The translations under genes and the position numbers were made by a program. From NCBI GenBank assembly GCA_020736575.1, contig JAGPYM010000001.1:3348001-3412000 (forward strand): 64,000 nucleotides of DNA, written 5' to 3'. How positions within the stretch are numbered: position 1 is the first letter of the stretch; every line of letters begins with the position of its first letter. This stretch comes from Thelonectria olida. Its lineage: Eukaryota; Ascomycota; Sordariomycetes; Hypocreales; Nectriaceae. A model generated the notes under the pieces. It searched no databases, had not been told where the DNA came from, and saw only the letters and a program-made list of their open reading frames with translations. Positions 21,703 to 33,700 of this stretch are shown in pieces.

Positions 21703-22579
21703 TCAACCGTACTTGTCGTGCTTCCCCTTGACCTTTAGCTCCAGTAGCCGCTCATGATAATCCCCTTCTCTCCGTGCCCTCTTCAGTTTTCTCACTTCGT
21801 CTTCATCTAGCCGTCGCCCAACCGCCTCCTCCAAGTCCCGTCGACTGATTTTCGACTGCGCCTTCTCCTCCTTTGATGCCCGCAGCTTGGGTTTAAAACG
21901 CGCCTGCATGCGCACAAGGAACGTCGTCGTGGTTGAAGATTCCTCTCCGTCGCCACGTACCTCAAAACCGGTGGAGCCTCCGGCCTTGGACTTGGTCGGC
22001 TTGATGGTGAGAAACGTGTCCCGTAGTGTTTGGATATCGAATGACCCGGGATTTCCGTTTGTGGCGACGATGTTGAATGACTCGAGCGGCGATACAGCTT
22101 CGGAGGTAGCTGACAAGGCACCGATCTTGTCGCAGGAGAGGTATCTAATGGATGGAACGTTAGTAGGGGTTCGGGTATACAACATGGTGGGCGATAAAAA
22201 CTTACCTCCCGTGATGTCCCTTGAGTCTAAACGACTCTGTTCCAGCAACACGATTCGCAACCCAGACCTGGCGCACATCATGAGGCTCCGTGGTGTCCAG
22301 GTGGCCGTCGACGATGTTCTCAATGGGCAGCACAAAGATGGCACCGCTCGGGTCGCAAGCCAGGGCAGAGGGTGTTTCGGTGGGCAGGACAATCATGATG
22401 GGCCCAGAGATGTCGGTGGCCGCGTCGGCCGACACCCAGCTATCGTCATTGTCGGCGGCTTCTGGGTTGGTGTTTTGGACCGAGGACTCGGCGTCTGCGT
22501 CTCGCGAGGGTTTGTCGGCGTCGGGGCGCTTCCGCTTCTTTTGCTTCTTATCGCCTTTGAAGGTGAGGGGTTTGACCAT
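21703..22579 (-). CDS. FRG1: FRG1-like RNA-processing protein
   Basis: Two exons, 22579-22206 and 22144-21703, give 271 aa; the intron is GTAAGT...CTAAC...ATTAG. The N-terminus has a lysine-rich nuclear signal (GDKKQKKRKR at 9-18), then the FRG1 fascin-like core (GPIMIVLPTETPSALACDP, FRLKGHHGRYLSCDKIG, NIVATNGNPGSFDIQTLR) and a basic C-terminal tail (KISRRDLEEAVGRRLDEDEV, ending KGKHDKYG). Human FRG1 is a nucleolar and spliceosome-associated protein that binds RNA and actin; the fungal role is inferred to be nuclear RNA metabolism. Length is close to the human 258 aa. It shares a 306-bp divergent promoter with the 2-oxoglutarate oxygenase gene. A 235-aa plus-strand frame over it is a shadow. 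Confidence 0.9.
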
Positions 22580-22885
22580 GGCGAATTGATATGATGGCCG
22601 GCTTCCGTCGGTTGGCTGATGATGATGGGACGTTCAACTTGAGGCTCTGGCAGCTCTCGGGAGACGGCGAGCTCCACACGGAGGCATCGACTTTTCAGGA
22701 AGGTCATTGGTTAGTCATGCGTGCCCCCCTCCCCCGCAACGATACCTCATGGGTACATACAGTACAGGCAGGTTCCATGCCATGAAGATGAAATGTCTGG
22801 AAAAAGATAAAGAGAGGCCGTTTCCCAGACAATGCGCGCAATTCCATTATTGCATCTCATTCGCGTTTCCAATTGAATTGTAAAC
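22580..22885. promoter_or_regulatory. Compact divergent promoter, FRG1 / 2OG oxygenase
   Basis: Only 306 bp separate the two start codons, so the promoters must overlap. No clear repeat or palindrome stands out. Confidence 0.55.
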
Positions 22886-24110
22886 ATGGCTTCTCAGGCA
22901 CAGGCACAGGCCATTACCGTATCCCTCCAGGATCTCAAGGATGGTACGTATCTATCTCTCATGATATCCTCACATTCTCTCTCATGACAACTACCTAACT
23001 CGAACCAACAGGCAACATTCCCTTTGAAACCCTCCAAAAAGCATTCGGCCCCGATTCTCTCGGCATCCTCATCGTCAAAGATGTTCCTCAAGAATTCCCC
23101 AAGTTGAGACACCAAGCTCTGTCTTATTCCTCTTATCTCGGCAACCTGCCCAAGGAAGAATTGGGTATCTCACGTTTCCCAATTTCAAATTCCCAATGGC
23201 TTACACCGATCAAACAGATAAACTAGAAAACGCCACCGCCAAATACCTAACCGGATGGTCCCTCGGCAAGGAGACGCTCAAAAACGGCCAGGTCGACACC
23301 TTCAAGGGCTCATACTACGCCAACTGCGCCTTCTACGTCGACGCCGCCCTCGAATGCGCCGCTCCCACGCCCGAATTCAGCCCCGACACCTTCCCCGAGT
23401 ACCTCTCCCCCAACGTATGGCCCCCCGAGTCCGTCCTCCCGGGCTTCAAGCCCGCCGTCACCGACCTGTGCCGTCTCATCATCGACGTCGCCGTCCTGGT
23501 CGCCCGCGCGTGCGACCGCTTCGCCGAGAAGGACATCCCCGGCTATCCCAAGAGCTACCTTGAACACGTCGTCAGCACCTCCAACACGACAAAAGCTCGC
23601 TTGCTGCACTACTATCCGCAGGAAGCCGACCCGGCTGCGGGAGTTGATGCCGATGAGGATGACTGGTGTGCGACCCATCTTGATCACGGCTGCTTGACTG
23701 GCTTGACTTCTGCCATGTTCATCGACGAGCACGCGACTAACCTCGATACGCTCTCTTCTGCTGCATCCGGGTCTTCGCTCCCGCCACTTGATGAGCTCGC
23801 CGCATCCCCGGACCCCTCCGCCGGCTTGTACATCAAGTCCCGGTCCGGCGAGACCATACAAGTGAAGATCCCGAGGGATTGCATCGCGTTCCAGACGGGC
23901 GAGGCTCTTGAGCGCATCACTGCCGGCCGCTTCAAGGCCGTGCCTCACTTCGTACGGGGTGTGCGAGCCAGTGTAAGCAATGGCAAGATTGCCCGCAACA
24001 CCTTGGCTGTCTTTACGCAGCCGAACTTGGGCGAGGAGGTGGATATTGAACAGCATCTTACTTTTGGGGAGTTCGCCAGGGGAATTGTGTCCAAGAACAC
24101 TGTTTCGTGA
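22886..24110 (+). CDS. 2-oxoglutarate/Fe(II)-dependent oxygenase (isopenicillin N synthase-like fold)
   Basis: Three exons, 22886-22943, 23012-23164 and 23218-24110, give 367 aa. Iron ligands are visible as H224-x-D226 (in ATHLDHGCLTGL) and H314 (in AVPHFVRG), with R330 (ARNTLAVF) in the position that binds the 2-oxoglutarate carboxylate. The N-terminus (QDLKDGNIPFETLQKAFGP, SLGILIVKDVP) resembles the DIOX_N region. Between the two halves of the ligand set there is a Ser/Ala/Asp-rich insert at about 245-275. The family hydroxylates or cyclises small molecules; related fungal genes are often labelled clavaminate-synthase-like, but the substrate here cannot be read from sequence. No secondary-metabolite genes are next to it: neighbours are FRG1 and a zinc transporter, so a housekeeping role is as likely. 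A 271-aa antisense frame is a shadow. Confidence 0.88.
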
Positions 24111-24507
24111 TGCAGATGCAACCACTACAATGAAAATAAACCGACTAGAAGCCTATCCCGAATAAGATGACAGTCATGAAACGCTGAGCTTAGTTATGTA
24201 TCACGTTACGAAAGCATATGGAGGAAGTGAACATATGTCAGTTCCTAAATAAACCTATCAATCTAGGTAAATACCATGTAATCTAAGTAAACCATGGATA
24301 TCCAACGCAGATATCATAGTATGCAAGAATGTAAAGGGAGGTTGGTACTTGGTGTAAGCACCATAAGCATTGCGGATCAGGGTTGATGTCGCGCATAAGG
24401 GGTTGATCTTCAGTATTTGCCAGGCGAGCGTTCTGCTTTGGAGGTTGAAGGGCGAATACTATAGGGAGACCGCGAATCTCTCAAACTCTTGCGGCTTCCC
24501 GTCGCTC
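24111..24507. other. Convergent intergene
   Basis: These 397 bp contain AT-rich 3' sequence of the oxygenase gene and the 3' end of the zinc transporter gene. Nothing else is seen. Confidence 0.45.
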
Positions 24508-26323
24508 TTAAGCCCAGGCTCCAACGAGGCTCATGAAGAAGGCGCCGAAGAAGACGAGGAGGCAAGCAAAGATTCTCTTCTTGCCGCGAAGGACTTTCCA
24601 GCTCTCGTCGCTCAGAAAATCCTCGGAGAGGAGCTCGACTAGAGATGCAAATGTGAGGAGACCGGCAGAAATGGCGTTCATGACGCCAACTACAATTAGA
24701 CCAACTTCAGAGCCAGGGCTGTAGAGCGTGTGAGTTGCCAGGCCAATAGCTTGACCAATAGGTGTTCTGAATGAGAAATTAACATCTTCTTTCGGACCTG
24801 AGGGAAAGTAATCAAGACTTACGTGCATCCGTATGCGAGAGCCATGAACCAAGGTTGCAACTTTCCCTGGGGCCACTCGACAGCCGAAATTCGAGCACCA
24901 AGAGCGAGGCCTTCAAACGTTTCTGGAAAATAAACATTAGTTTCTTCTTGGGCACTGACGAGTTTTGAGTCCAACGTACGGTGAAAACAAATGGCGATTA
25001 GGAGAATGATGAACTCATTTCCAATCGAAACACTCAAAGACATGCCAATGAAAATGCTGTGGAACAGAATTCCAAGCTCGAGAAGGACGCACTGAAGAAG
25101 CTCCTTTCGCTTCTTTTGTTCTGGTGTCAATGCTGGGATCTGCGAGCTCTCGATGCTTGTTTCTTCGAAGCTTCGCTTCCTTTCTGTCAGGTTTCTCTCA
25201 TTCTGGATAGCGGCTTCTCTGACTTCGACCTCAGGCCGGCTATTCAAGGTAGTTAGACCATGGCCGATGCTGGAAGTCCTGCCACGGAGAGGGCCCATGT
25301 CGCGAACTGGAAGCATGCCGACATTTCCCAAGCAACCGCCATTGTTCTGGGTCTCCGAGGTCTCGCCGCCATTGCAGCAAACTGGCTCAGTAGGCTGGAT
25401 GCGCCGGGATGGATGAAAGACCATTTCAATGATGATGACGAAGAATATTGCTGCCAAAGAAATGGCGCCAGGCATGGCCGGGTAATCTTTGGTCCAAAAG
25501 TCGCCCAGGCATGGATCTCCCAGAGAGAGGAAGGCAGTGGGAAGCAAGTGGACGAAAGCTGTGGCGATAAGAACGCCAGTACCGAAGTGGCGAACAGTAA
25601 AGAAGAAACGGTTTGGAATCCTCAGGCCCGGGAACTTGGAGGCCATGATGGGGAATGCGCATGCAAGTCCCGAGACGAAGAAGATGATGAACACGGCACC
25701 GACATGGAGCGGCAGGTTGTAGTCATCCTTGTCGATGTCGTTGGAAGCACAGCTGGAGCCGGACCGCTTGTGAAGAGGTGAGACTTGAACGGGGGCAACA
25801 GATCGCTTAGCATGAGCCGATTCGATGATTACGGGAGAGGGGGAATTCCAAGATGAGAGGATGGAAGAAACAATGAGAACAGAGAGAACCCAGGCGGTCC
25901 AACTCCAGACGCGCGAGAGGCACGATGTAATGGTGCCTCGGGAAGGACGGTCGTGGTCATCACCACCTATGACCGTCTGCGGACACAAGGACGATTCTGT
26001 ATAGGAGAGTAAGCATGCAGGTCGAGATGCGAGCTAGGAGGTGGCTTACCCTTAGAAAGGAGCAGTCGTCCTGCGCCGGCAAGAAAGCCATCGGATGGCT
26101 TTGGAGGCTGAGGGCTAGGATGACTTTTTTTGTCACTATTCACGGACCATGAGCCACTACTATCACCACTTCCGTCGTCCTGCTCGGCATCGACATGCTC
26201 GCGGAGGTTGGAGATGCCGTTGAGATCCTGACAGGTTGTGTGGGTGGCGGCCAGAGGAGACGGGCTCTGGTTCCAGGTGAGATGTCTAAAGATGGACTCG
26301 TCGGCTTTGGAGAGGCAAATCAT
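24508..26323 (-). CDS. ZIP-family zinc transporter
   Basis: Four exons on the minus strand: 26323-26050, 25996-24980, 24922-24823, 24766-24508, giving 549 aa. The long frame in exon 2 has no ATG near its start (it begins at a TTG), so the first exon with ATG 26323 is required; the junction reads LLLSK/ESSLCPQ. An N-terminal polar leader (to about 120) is followed by a hydrophobic segment and then eight ZIP segments (e.g. HVGAVFIIFFVSGLACAF, FGTGVLIATAFVHLLPTAF, LGILFHSIFIGMSLSV, FIILLIAICFHQTFEGLALG). Metal-binding HxxxE-like residues in FHQTFEGLALG and the variable cytosolic loop (C/N-rich, about 225-310) fit plasma-membrane Zrt-like importers. Zinc uptake is inferred from family. The HQTFEG codon junction confirms the 24923-24979 intron. 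Regulation by a Zap1-type factor is likely from family knowledge, but I found no perfect zinc-responsive element. Confidence 0.9.
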
Positions 26324-28124
26324 CTTGGCAAAGGTGGAAAGGCGGGGAGAAGTGTTTGCAGATTGGCAATGTTGGAGCTGTAGTTGGATGAGGATGGAGG
26401 GAGGAAGGTACGCGTCAGGGAGGACAGTCAGTCAATTGAAGTAGTGGTTTAAAACAAAAGAAGCCTTCTCAGTTGTCAACTCTCGGGGTCAAGAAGAACA
26501 TTTGACGTCTGGGGCGCAGCCAAAGTTAGAGGACGAGCTTCAAGGTTCCAGCACAGTGTATAAAAACAAGAGATGGCCGACTTTTAAAAGACGACTGAGG
26601 TCTCGTTGTCTTCCTTCATTGGGTTTCGGTCGGCAAGGGCAGGAAGCAGCAAGCAGGAAGGTGGGCCTGGGCTGTGCTCCACCGAAAAAGGTAAGAGTAA
26701 AGTTCGGGCCACTAAAGCCAGGTCTGACCCCGGTTTCGCCCGCGTGACTGAAGGATACTTTCGCTTCAGGTACAATTTCCTCCCGTAAGCCTGATATTCT
26801 CCTGGGGAAGTACACCGCAAACCGGTTCCCCGTAACTTGCCTTCGGCTCCCGACTCAAACCCACCGCCAATGCTGCCGGCGAGGTCGAGGCCCCGGACGT
26901 TGTCCGTTCCGTCTGGGGGTCCGTTTGACGGCCAAGGTGACGGTTTTTTTTCTTCTTTTCGTCCATCAGGTGACCCAGGGACGAAATCCAGCCCAGAAGA
27001 CGGAGAAGTGCCGAGGCGACCATGGCTGAATTCTCTGCTCAAGGTGAAGCTCCCGGGACCGGGTTCAAGGTGCCGATGGAGCACCTTGGCAACACACCTT
27101 GATGGGAAGGATAATTCACAGGAAGGGAGGGAGAGCACCATGTTGGAAGAACTAATTGCAGGCGGAGTGGCTTACAACAGACAATCATCACGAAGTTACA
27201 GTAAGACAGAATAGTCTACGCGTGAGCATCGGATGTGCGGGATCCGAGAATCGCATACGCTTCGTATCTGCTAACTGCGCGCTTCGTATCTTTCCAATCG
27301 GATAGCTGAAAAAAAAAATGCCAAGGCAGGTAAGCAAGCTTGGGCTGCGTCGCTGCGACTCGGTCAAGTCACTCAGCTAGTCGCTGATACGTGATAGAAA
27401 ACAATCCATGACGTTGTGAGACCTTGATGGCAAGCCACCAAAGTCTCAGTCTGAAATACCACTCTACAGGCAGGACATCGGTGAGCAGGGTCCCTTATCA
27501 CTTGTATTTCGCTGCCCAAGCCAAGAGACCATCTAAAGCCCAGTACGTACTTCAAACTCGTCTCCTATTGGTAAACCTCCTTTCAACGTTGCCCGCATCA
27601 AGATGTACGAAGTACATGCATATATACGAATCGCCATCTCGATGCCTATTTTTAAGCGTAATATTCCGTGTTAGCCCGTTGGAACTTGGGTGTAGTTGGG
27701 GGATCGCAACTCGTGCGGAAACCCGGTGGGGGAGGGGCTTCAGGCACAAGCGCCGGTTGACCGCTGGGGTAGTCAATGGCTATGATTATCGAGGTTCGGA
27801 AACCGATGTCAAAGGGAAAGATTACATATCCAGATTCAATTGAAGTCTGTATTCTTATCAGTAGTATTATATATCTTGTATGTCCACTAAAAGATTCCAA
27901 AGTCTTATCGAGTATTTGTCATGACGCCAGGTGCTTGACTGCTGTCGTCATCTGCAGCTTCCAACCTTGAGCTCCCTCGCTCAACCCCGCCGAAACCGCC
28001 GGCCCCTCCTCATTCTTCAACACCATAACTAAGTAGCATCCCTTCGACTCGCCGGAAACTCGACCATTCTCTATCTACAACAAGTATCACAAGTCACGCT
28101 CGTCACACAAGAACAACAATCACA
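26324..28124. promoter_or_regulatory. 1.8-kb divergent region, zinc transporter / DsbA-like gene
   Basis: No gene is supported. A 185-aa minus-strand frame at 26584-27141 has compositionally odd content and no domain. A 12-bp direct repeat (CGCTTCGTATCT) occurs at 27258-27269 and 27280-27291. The stretch near 27840-27900 is AT-rich. Confidence 0.5.
27258..27291 (+). repeat. 12-bp direct repeat, 22-bp period
   Basis: CGCTTCGTATCT occurs twice with 10 bp between copies, about two helical turns apart. It may be a paired protein-binding site in the divergent promoter; function is unknown. Confidence 0.5.
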
Positions 28125-28775
28125 ATGGCTCTCCCTCCCAAGTTCGCCGGCCACAAGTACGAGTTCGCTCCCCCGCCGTCAACTCCCTCCGCCGTCGCCC
28201 ACACCACGCACACGCTGGAAATCTACCTCGACTACTGCTGCCCCTTCTCCGCCAAGATCTTCCGCACCCTCAACAACGCCGTCATCCCCGCCATCAAGGC
28301 CAACCCGGCCTGGGCCAAGAACCTCGCCCTCATCTTCCGCCAGTCCATCCAGCCGTGGCACCCGTCGTCGACCCTCATGCACGAGACCGGCCTCGCCGTC
28401 CTGCGCCTCAGCCCGGACAAGTTCTGGGAGTTCAGCGGCGTCCTGTTCGACGAGCAAAAGGGCTTCTTCGACGCAAACGTCGTCAACGAGACGCGAAACG
28501 ATACCTACCGTCGCCTCGCAAAGGTAGCCGCCAAGGTCGGCGTCGATGAGGAGGAGGTGTACAAGCTCCTGGTGATTGCAGACAAGCCAAGTGAGGACGG
28601 GTCGCTAAATGCGGGGAACCAGGTCACCAACGACGTCAAGCTCATCACCAAGATGAACCGTCTGATAGGCGTTCATGTCACGCCCACGGTTGTGTATGAC
28701 GGTGTCGTGCAGGACGTCAGCTCTGGGTGGACCATTGAGCAGTGGACTGAGTTCCTCACTAAGAATGTTGTCTAG
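28125..28775 (+). CDS. DsbA-like thioredoxin-fold protein
   Basis: A single exon of 216 aa with strong fungal codon bias (C-ending codons). After a short leader comes a beta strand and the motif YLDYCCPFSAKIF at about 35-48, where CxPF/CPFS sits at the position of the thioredoxin active site. Near the C-terminus VHVTPTVVYDG (about 184-194) supplies the cis-proline loop, and the helical insert (ETGLAVLRL, FWEFSGVLFDEQKGFFD) fits the DsbA/thioredoxin_4 family. There is only one cysteine pair (adjacent Cys, CC) and no classical CxxC, so disulfide exchange by the standard mechanism is doubtful; glutathione- or thiol-dependent reductase-like chemistry is possible. No signal peptide is seen, so it is probably cytosolic. 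Fungal homologues are common but uncharacterised, as far as I know. Confidence 0.88.
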   Translation: MALPPKFAGHKYEFAPPPSTPSAVAHTTHTLEIYLDYCCPFSAKIFRTLNNAVIPAIKANPAWAKNLALIFRQSIQPWHPSSTLMHETGLAVLRLSPDKFWEFSGVLFDEQKGFFDANVVNETRNDTYRRLAKVAAKVGVDEEEVYKLLVIADKPSEDGSLNAGNQVTNDVKLITKMNRLIGVHVTPTVVYDGVVQDVSSGWTIEQWTEFLTKNVV

Positions 28776-28984
28776 ACGTGTACTCGAGATGAAATAGATG
28801 CGGAATTTTGTTTCCAGTTAATTTAAAAAGAACCTTCAATTGACAATGTTTGATCGTTGCCAGTCAGTAAAATATTCGTACAGGTACAGGGGGAGAGGTG
28901 CCAATATACGTAGATTCGGACCACCCAGAATAATTCACACGTAGTATCCAATTCAGCTCACTCATCAGCCGCGTTGCGAAGAAC

Positions 28985-30062
28985 ATGCATCATGACGACT
29001 TTTCCAGAAGCACAACTCAGCCGCTTTTCATTGCCGCCCATCCACATCGTCCCTCACAAATGTTCCAACTAAGAACAGCGATTCCACGGCTACGGCCAAT
29101 CCAATTGACACATTTTCCTGCTTCTTCGCCCCTCCCAGCCTCTCTCCCTCGCACACTTCGTCGCACCCTCCAGAAATCTTTCCAGCAGCAACCTCGACGA
29201 TGCTACGCGCTGCCTACGCCAAAGAAGCCCACTCGCATTGAAGAGGAGCTCAAGCGACAGGCAAGAGCGGCTGGCAAGAATGGCAAGGCTTACGGTATGA
29301 TGATGAGCCATTTCCTTGGGCATTCCCTCGCGACTGACGGATCCTCGCAGAGCTTCCTGAACGATTGATCATCTATCATGCCGGCACCACGAGGATCACA
29401 TTCTTGGCCATGGTGAAGATTACTACGCTTTTTGTGGGTGCCTTTTTCTGCTTTGTTGTTGCGCCCGGCTACATCAAGGCCGAGAAGCCCGTATGGGAAA
29501 CAGCTGGTGGTGAGTCTCGTCTCTCATCTTCACTTTCACTCAGCCGAGTGAGATCTCACAACAAACCCCTTTCCATCATCGCCTACAACTGTGCTGACAT
29601 CCTACTCAAGTCGCTCTCTGCGGCCTCATTCCCATCCTGTTCGTAACCTTTGTCACATCCCCCTTCGTTACCCACGTCCACATTCACCTCCCCGACTACG
29701 CCCGCGCCTCGCGCCCCATCCTCGAGCGCTACATCAAAACGCTCCCGCCCTCTACCCAGCTCACCTTCACCACCATGAGCTCCATCTCCAAGCCGCGTTA
29801 CAGCGCCCTCCAGGCCGGCGATCTAGCTCCCGCCCGCCGCCGCTTCGGCCTGGTCAACTACGTCCGCGACACCACCGCTGAGAACGCAAAACGTAGCTGG
29901 TACATGTTCCGCGCCGTTGGGAAATTCTACGTTCAGGAAAAGCCTCCCGTAAGGAGGGTACGGTACGAGAAGAAGAAGAAGGACAAGGTCGACGCGTGGA
30001 TCTGGGATGCCATCAAGCAGAGAGTGGACAAGAAGATCCAGAACGTATCAACGCCTCCGTGA
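28985..30062 (+). CDS. Mitochondrial membrane protein, possibly TMEM70/TMEM223-like
   Basis: Three exons, 28985-29294, 29351-29509 and 29611-30062, give 306 aa. A second in-frame ATG at 29060 starts a far better mitochondrial presequence (MFQLRTAIPRLRPIQ, with many Arg and no acids up to RRCYALP), so the true start may be there (281 aa). After a basic linker there are two hydrophobic segments, FLAMVKITTLFVGAFFCFVVAPGYI and ALCGLIPILFVTFVTSPFVTHV, joined by a short loop, then a matrix-like or cytosolic basic domain ending RVDKKIQNVSTPP. The two-segment hairpin with SPFVTHVHIHLP recalls TMEM70/TMEM223 proteins that help assemble respiratory complexes. That match is from memory of pattern only and is weak. 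Splice phases agree at both junctions (E at 104, V at 157). Confidence 0.78.
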
Positions 30063-30795
30063 ACGGACTTGCCAGGGGTAACGAATAACTAGTACGCTGA
30101 AATATGCTCGACGCATATAAGCGAGGGCTTATTGCCCGCAATTGCTCTTTGCTTTTAGTCTACAAATGCTTCACGGATTCAAGTACACTGGGAGACCAAA
30201 ACGCGAAGAAAGGAAGTTCAAGTCGTGGTCTTGCGAGTGTTCAAAATACAAAGAAAGCCCAGCATCGGAACGCCATTTTGCATTCAACGCCTTCAAGCAA
30301 GCCGCATCAATGCTTGCCAGGTCCAGAGAAGGCCATCTTCACCATGGCCTCGCTATCTGCAGACCAAAATCGACCCGTGCGTGTAAATAGTGGTACATCC
30401 ATGTTATCCAAGATCAAAAGTCCAAACCCCCATTTGAAAAACCTGAGCAAAAACGCCTCCCATCGTACTTCGTAAGTTTTTTCTTTTCTGGCATCCATCT
30501 AACCGTCTCTGTCCCCTGGCCGGACTGAATCTCGTCGTCTCCTCATGAATTCCCCATCCGTACGAGGACGATGACCATAATTATACAATACATCCCCATA
30601 CAGCTTCCTCGGAATATGTATCATGCAGGTTGCCGGAACTGGCTCCACTGCCCGCTTGGCTCAGCAAAACGCCAGCGAACACGCCTCGCCAGAGGGTAAC
30701 TGCCTCCCACATTACATATAGATTACTGTGTGGGGTCAAGTTCAGCCACCCTCCTGGTACACCTTGTGATATCCCGGGATGGTATCAGCCTGGCC
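30063..30795. other. Convergent intergene
   Basis: These 733 bp lie between facing 3' ends. Frames of up to 123 aa are present but none has a domain or sensible composition. Confidence 0.45.
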
Positions 30796-33700
30796 TCAGT
30801 GACGTTTCACAACCGACCCACTATCGTAGTCCCAAGCCCGCTTGAGACCACCTTCGTAGACGCTGGCAACAGACTCCTGCCACATAGCCGGAGTCACGAA
30901 GGCTGTCACGGGTGCCGCAGAATACTGTGATGGTGAGAGCTGATGTGAGCCAGCCGGCAAAGAAGCATGTACGGCCTGGATATCCTGGAGGGTCGAAACC
31001 TCGGTGGCACCTGTCGACGACGTAACGTTTAGAGGGCTGGTTTGAGGAGGGGTGGAGGTGGGCTGTGGATGGGCGGGCGTACCAAATGTCGTATTCCATT
31101 GTCTAAAGAAGTCTCGTTAGAGCTGGCAGTTATTAAATGGAACAACGGCTGCTTACTCAAAGATCCGAGAAGGGTTCCACCCAGCCTGGTCCGAAAGGGG
31201 CATGCTCTGCTCCATGCCCGGAGGCTGGCTTCCTTGCGACATCATGACGAGCGACTGCACAGCTGGAGAGTCACTCTTGCTGTCCACTGGGCCGGCGGAA
31301 ATGGGAGGTGTGATGGGGTGAGTGGTATAACTGACTGGCTGAGCACTCCGATTTTCCAAGGCCTGATCCATAGATCCTGTCCGATGCACCGGCGGGCGGT
31401 ATCCGTGGGGGCCCTGAGGAGGACTCGAGTGGCTTGACGGGTGAGGACTTCCGTAGGGAAAACTAGGCTTCATCACAAATGGTTTCCGGGTATCGGCGGA
31501 GAAGGCCTCCCGAAGGGCATTGATTTGTTTCTCGAGCTCGGGCATCGACCAGGCCTCCATCACCTTCTCTAGAATCCTCATGTGCCTGGTAAAGAATTCG
31601 CGGGCGTCGCTGTTGAAATCAGGGTCTGGTGAGACGATGGCAACCTACATTAATGCGAGTTAGATCGGAACTGATGGTGAGAAGACTGGAGAAAACACAG
31701 TGGCTCCTACCAGGTGAATTAGGATGCAGGATAGGCCAGAATAAATAACGAAGCTGTAGCCCCGCTGCATACACTGAAGTCCGTTGAGACCAAACGTGTG
31801 GTAGGTGGCTTCCTGAAGGCGGCAAAGCTTCTTCGCCGAGTCGTAGCAAGTCATCATCTGTCGCTTCCATTGTCCGTCGGGCGAACTAGGGTCCAAGAAC
31901 GACAATTGCGGCCGGTGGAAGAGGATCAGCGTCAGATAATAGTACGCATGCATATTTCCTAGAAAGTGAGACGGGATCCAAGGGGGCGAGTTGTCCGACG
32001 GGAAAGATATGGACAAGTCAGGGGGGAGCTCAGTCAACCATGTGGTGAGGAACTGGTTGAGCTGCTGGAACTCGGGGTCAATTCCCCATTCTTTGCGTCG
32101 CTTGAGGCGAGCGTAGACCTTGCTCATCTTGCTCACGCTCCGTACCATTCGAGAAAAGTAAGTAAAGTTACGAGAAACTTGGTACTCGTTATCGTCGCAA
32201 CCAGGAATTGGCTTGGGTACGTTAAAGTCGATCGATTCCAGGGACACTGATAGGTCATGTCGGCCTAGGATATGTTAGATGGATCAAATTCTTTAGTTCA
32301 AGAGGGGACTAGGCTCACCTTGAGGTGTGCCAATCATAACCTCACAGACAAAGACCAGTTGCCAAATCCTGTTCCGGAGTTGACATTCTTGAGCAGTGTA
32401 GTCGCAAGGCTTGCCTGCTTGGTGGTCTTCGTAGTGTTCATCCAAGCCTAGATCCTTGCCGATCTGGACGCATTGCACCACAGTCATCCACGAACGATAA
32501 AAGTATCCTCTTTTGGGAGCTGCCTCACGCGCCTTGAGAATCATCAAAAGAGCCTGAAGAGTGCTCAATCTCGGAACGTCCATGAATGAATCCGCGTGTC
32601 CTATTCGGGTCAGTCAAGAGTCGGAAACTGAAGTTATGACACTTACTGCTAGCAAGGGCGAGCCACTGCTGACCCTCTGTCGGGTCCTCGGCCAAGCGAC
32701 CGCCGATGGCGAACAAAGCCTCAAGGATCAGTGGAGATATCGACTCTCTATCCGTATTCCATTGCTGATAAAAGAGTGTCTTGCACAGAACCGGGACATA
32801 GTTGTGGACATGGGTGAAGTACAGATCGAAGTAATGAAGCGCTGTTTCGTCATCCGGCATTAACTCCGGAGGTATGCGAATCTTCAAACCAGGAGCCGTT
32901 ATCATCATAGGCAGGGCACTCTTGTAATCATCCGACTCCTCAATGGCAGGCTCTTCCCCATGTCGGAATGATGCCTTATTTCTCAAATATGGAGCTATTA
33001 AGCCGCATTAGAACTGGCGTTGACGCAAACAAGGCGGACAATGCCTCTTACCTGTTCCTGCCTCGTTGACCTTGAGGGTTCCGAGCAAATCAGCAAGGTC
33101 ATGATGCTGATATTCACCTGGAGAGTATGCCTCGGGGGAAGACTCATGGCGTAATTGTTGCTGTTGTTGCATGGGCGGAGTGGGAAACACGCTGTGGGCT
33201 GTATACGAGTGATCAATCATGGAGACAGGAGGCTGGACAGCGCTGTATGGCATGCTACTTTGCGGTTGAGTCGCCTCATAAGGAACGTGGTGGTACCCAG
33301 CAGGGCCTTGATCTGGGTACGGTTGTTGACCCGCATACATGACAGACTGGGGAGGTTTTGGGGCGGCATGAAGAACTTGTTGCATAGGCATATGCTGAAA
33401 ATGGTCCGAGGGGTTCATCTGAGGCGGTTCATAAGTCGTCGAGTCGGTGGAACCATCGTAGCCATTCGGGCGCACGCAGTGCAGCTTGAGTCTGATACAA
33501 GCAGAGCATGGCCAAGTGTTGGTGGTCGCAGCGTCGCATTTAATCTTCCTCCTTCGACAACCCTCACAAGCTCTCATCACTGGACAAAATCTAGAGTTAG
33601 CCAAAGCCGCAATGTGCGCAACCAGCGCGGGCAGAAATTCGCATCGTACCCTTCAACCGCTTGTGGCGATTGTGCTCGTCGACGAAGACATAGTCTACAA

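Noticed and set aside
23310..24125. 271-aa minus-strand frame over the 2OG oxygenase
   Set aside because: Shadow of a GC-rich gene; rich in Gly/Val/Asp without any domain.
22886..26323. Secondary-metabolite cluster around the 2OG oxygenase
   Set aside because: No polyketide synthase, peptide synthetase, terpene synthase or P450 is present in the window; neighbours are housekeeping.
26584..27141. 185-aa minus-strand frame upstream of the zinc transporter
   Set aside because: Composition is rich in Pro, Gly, Ser and Arg, with no domain and no intron or start context. Treated as intergenic.
26324..27141. Zinc-responsive element near the zinc transporter
   Set aside because: ACCTTG words occur near 27080-27100 but no full ACCTTnAAGGT-type palindrome is present.
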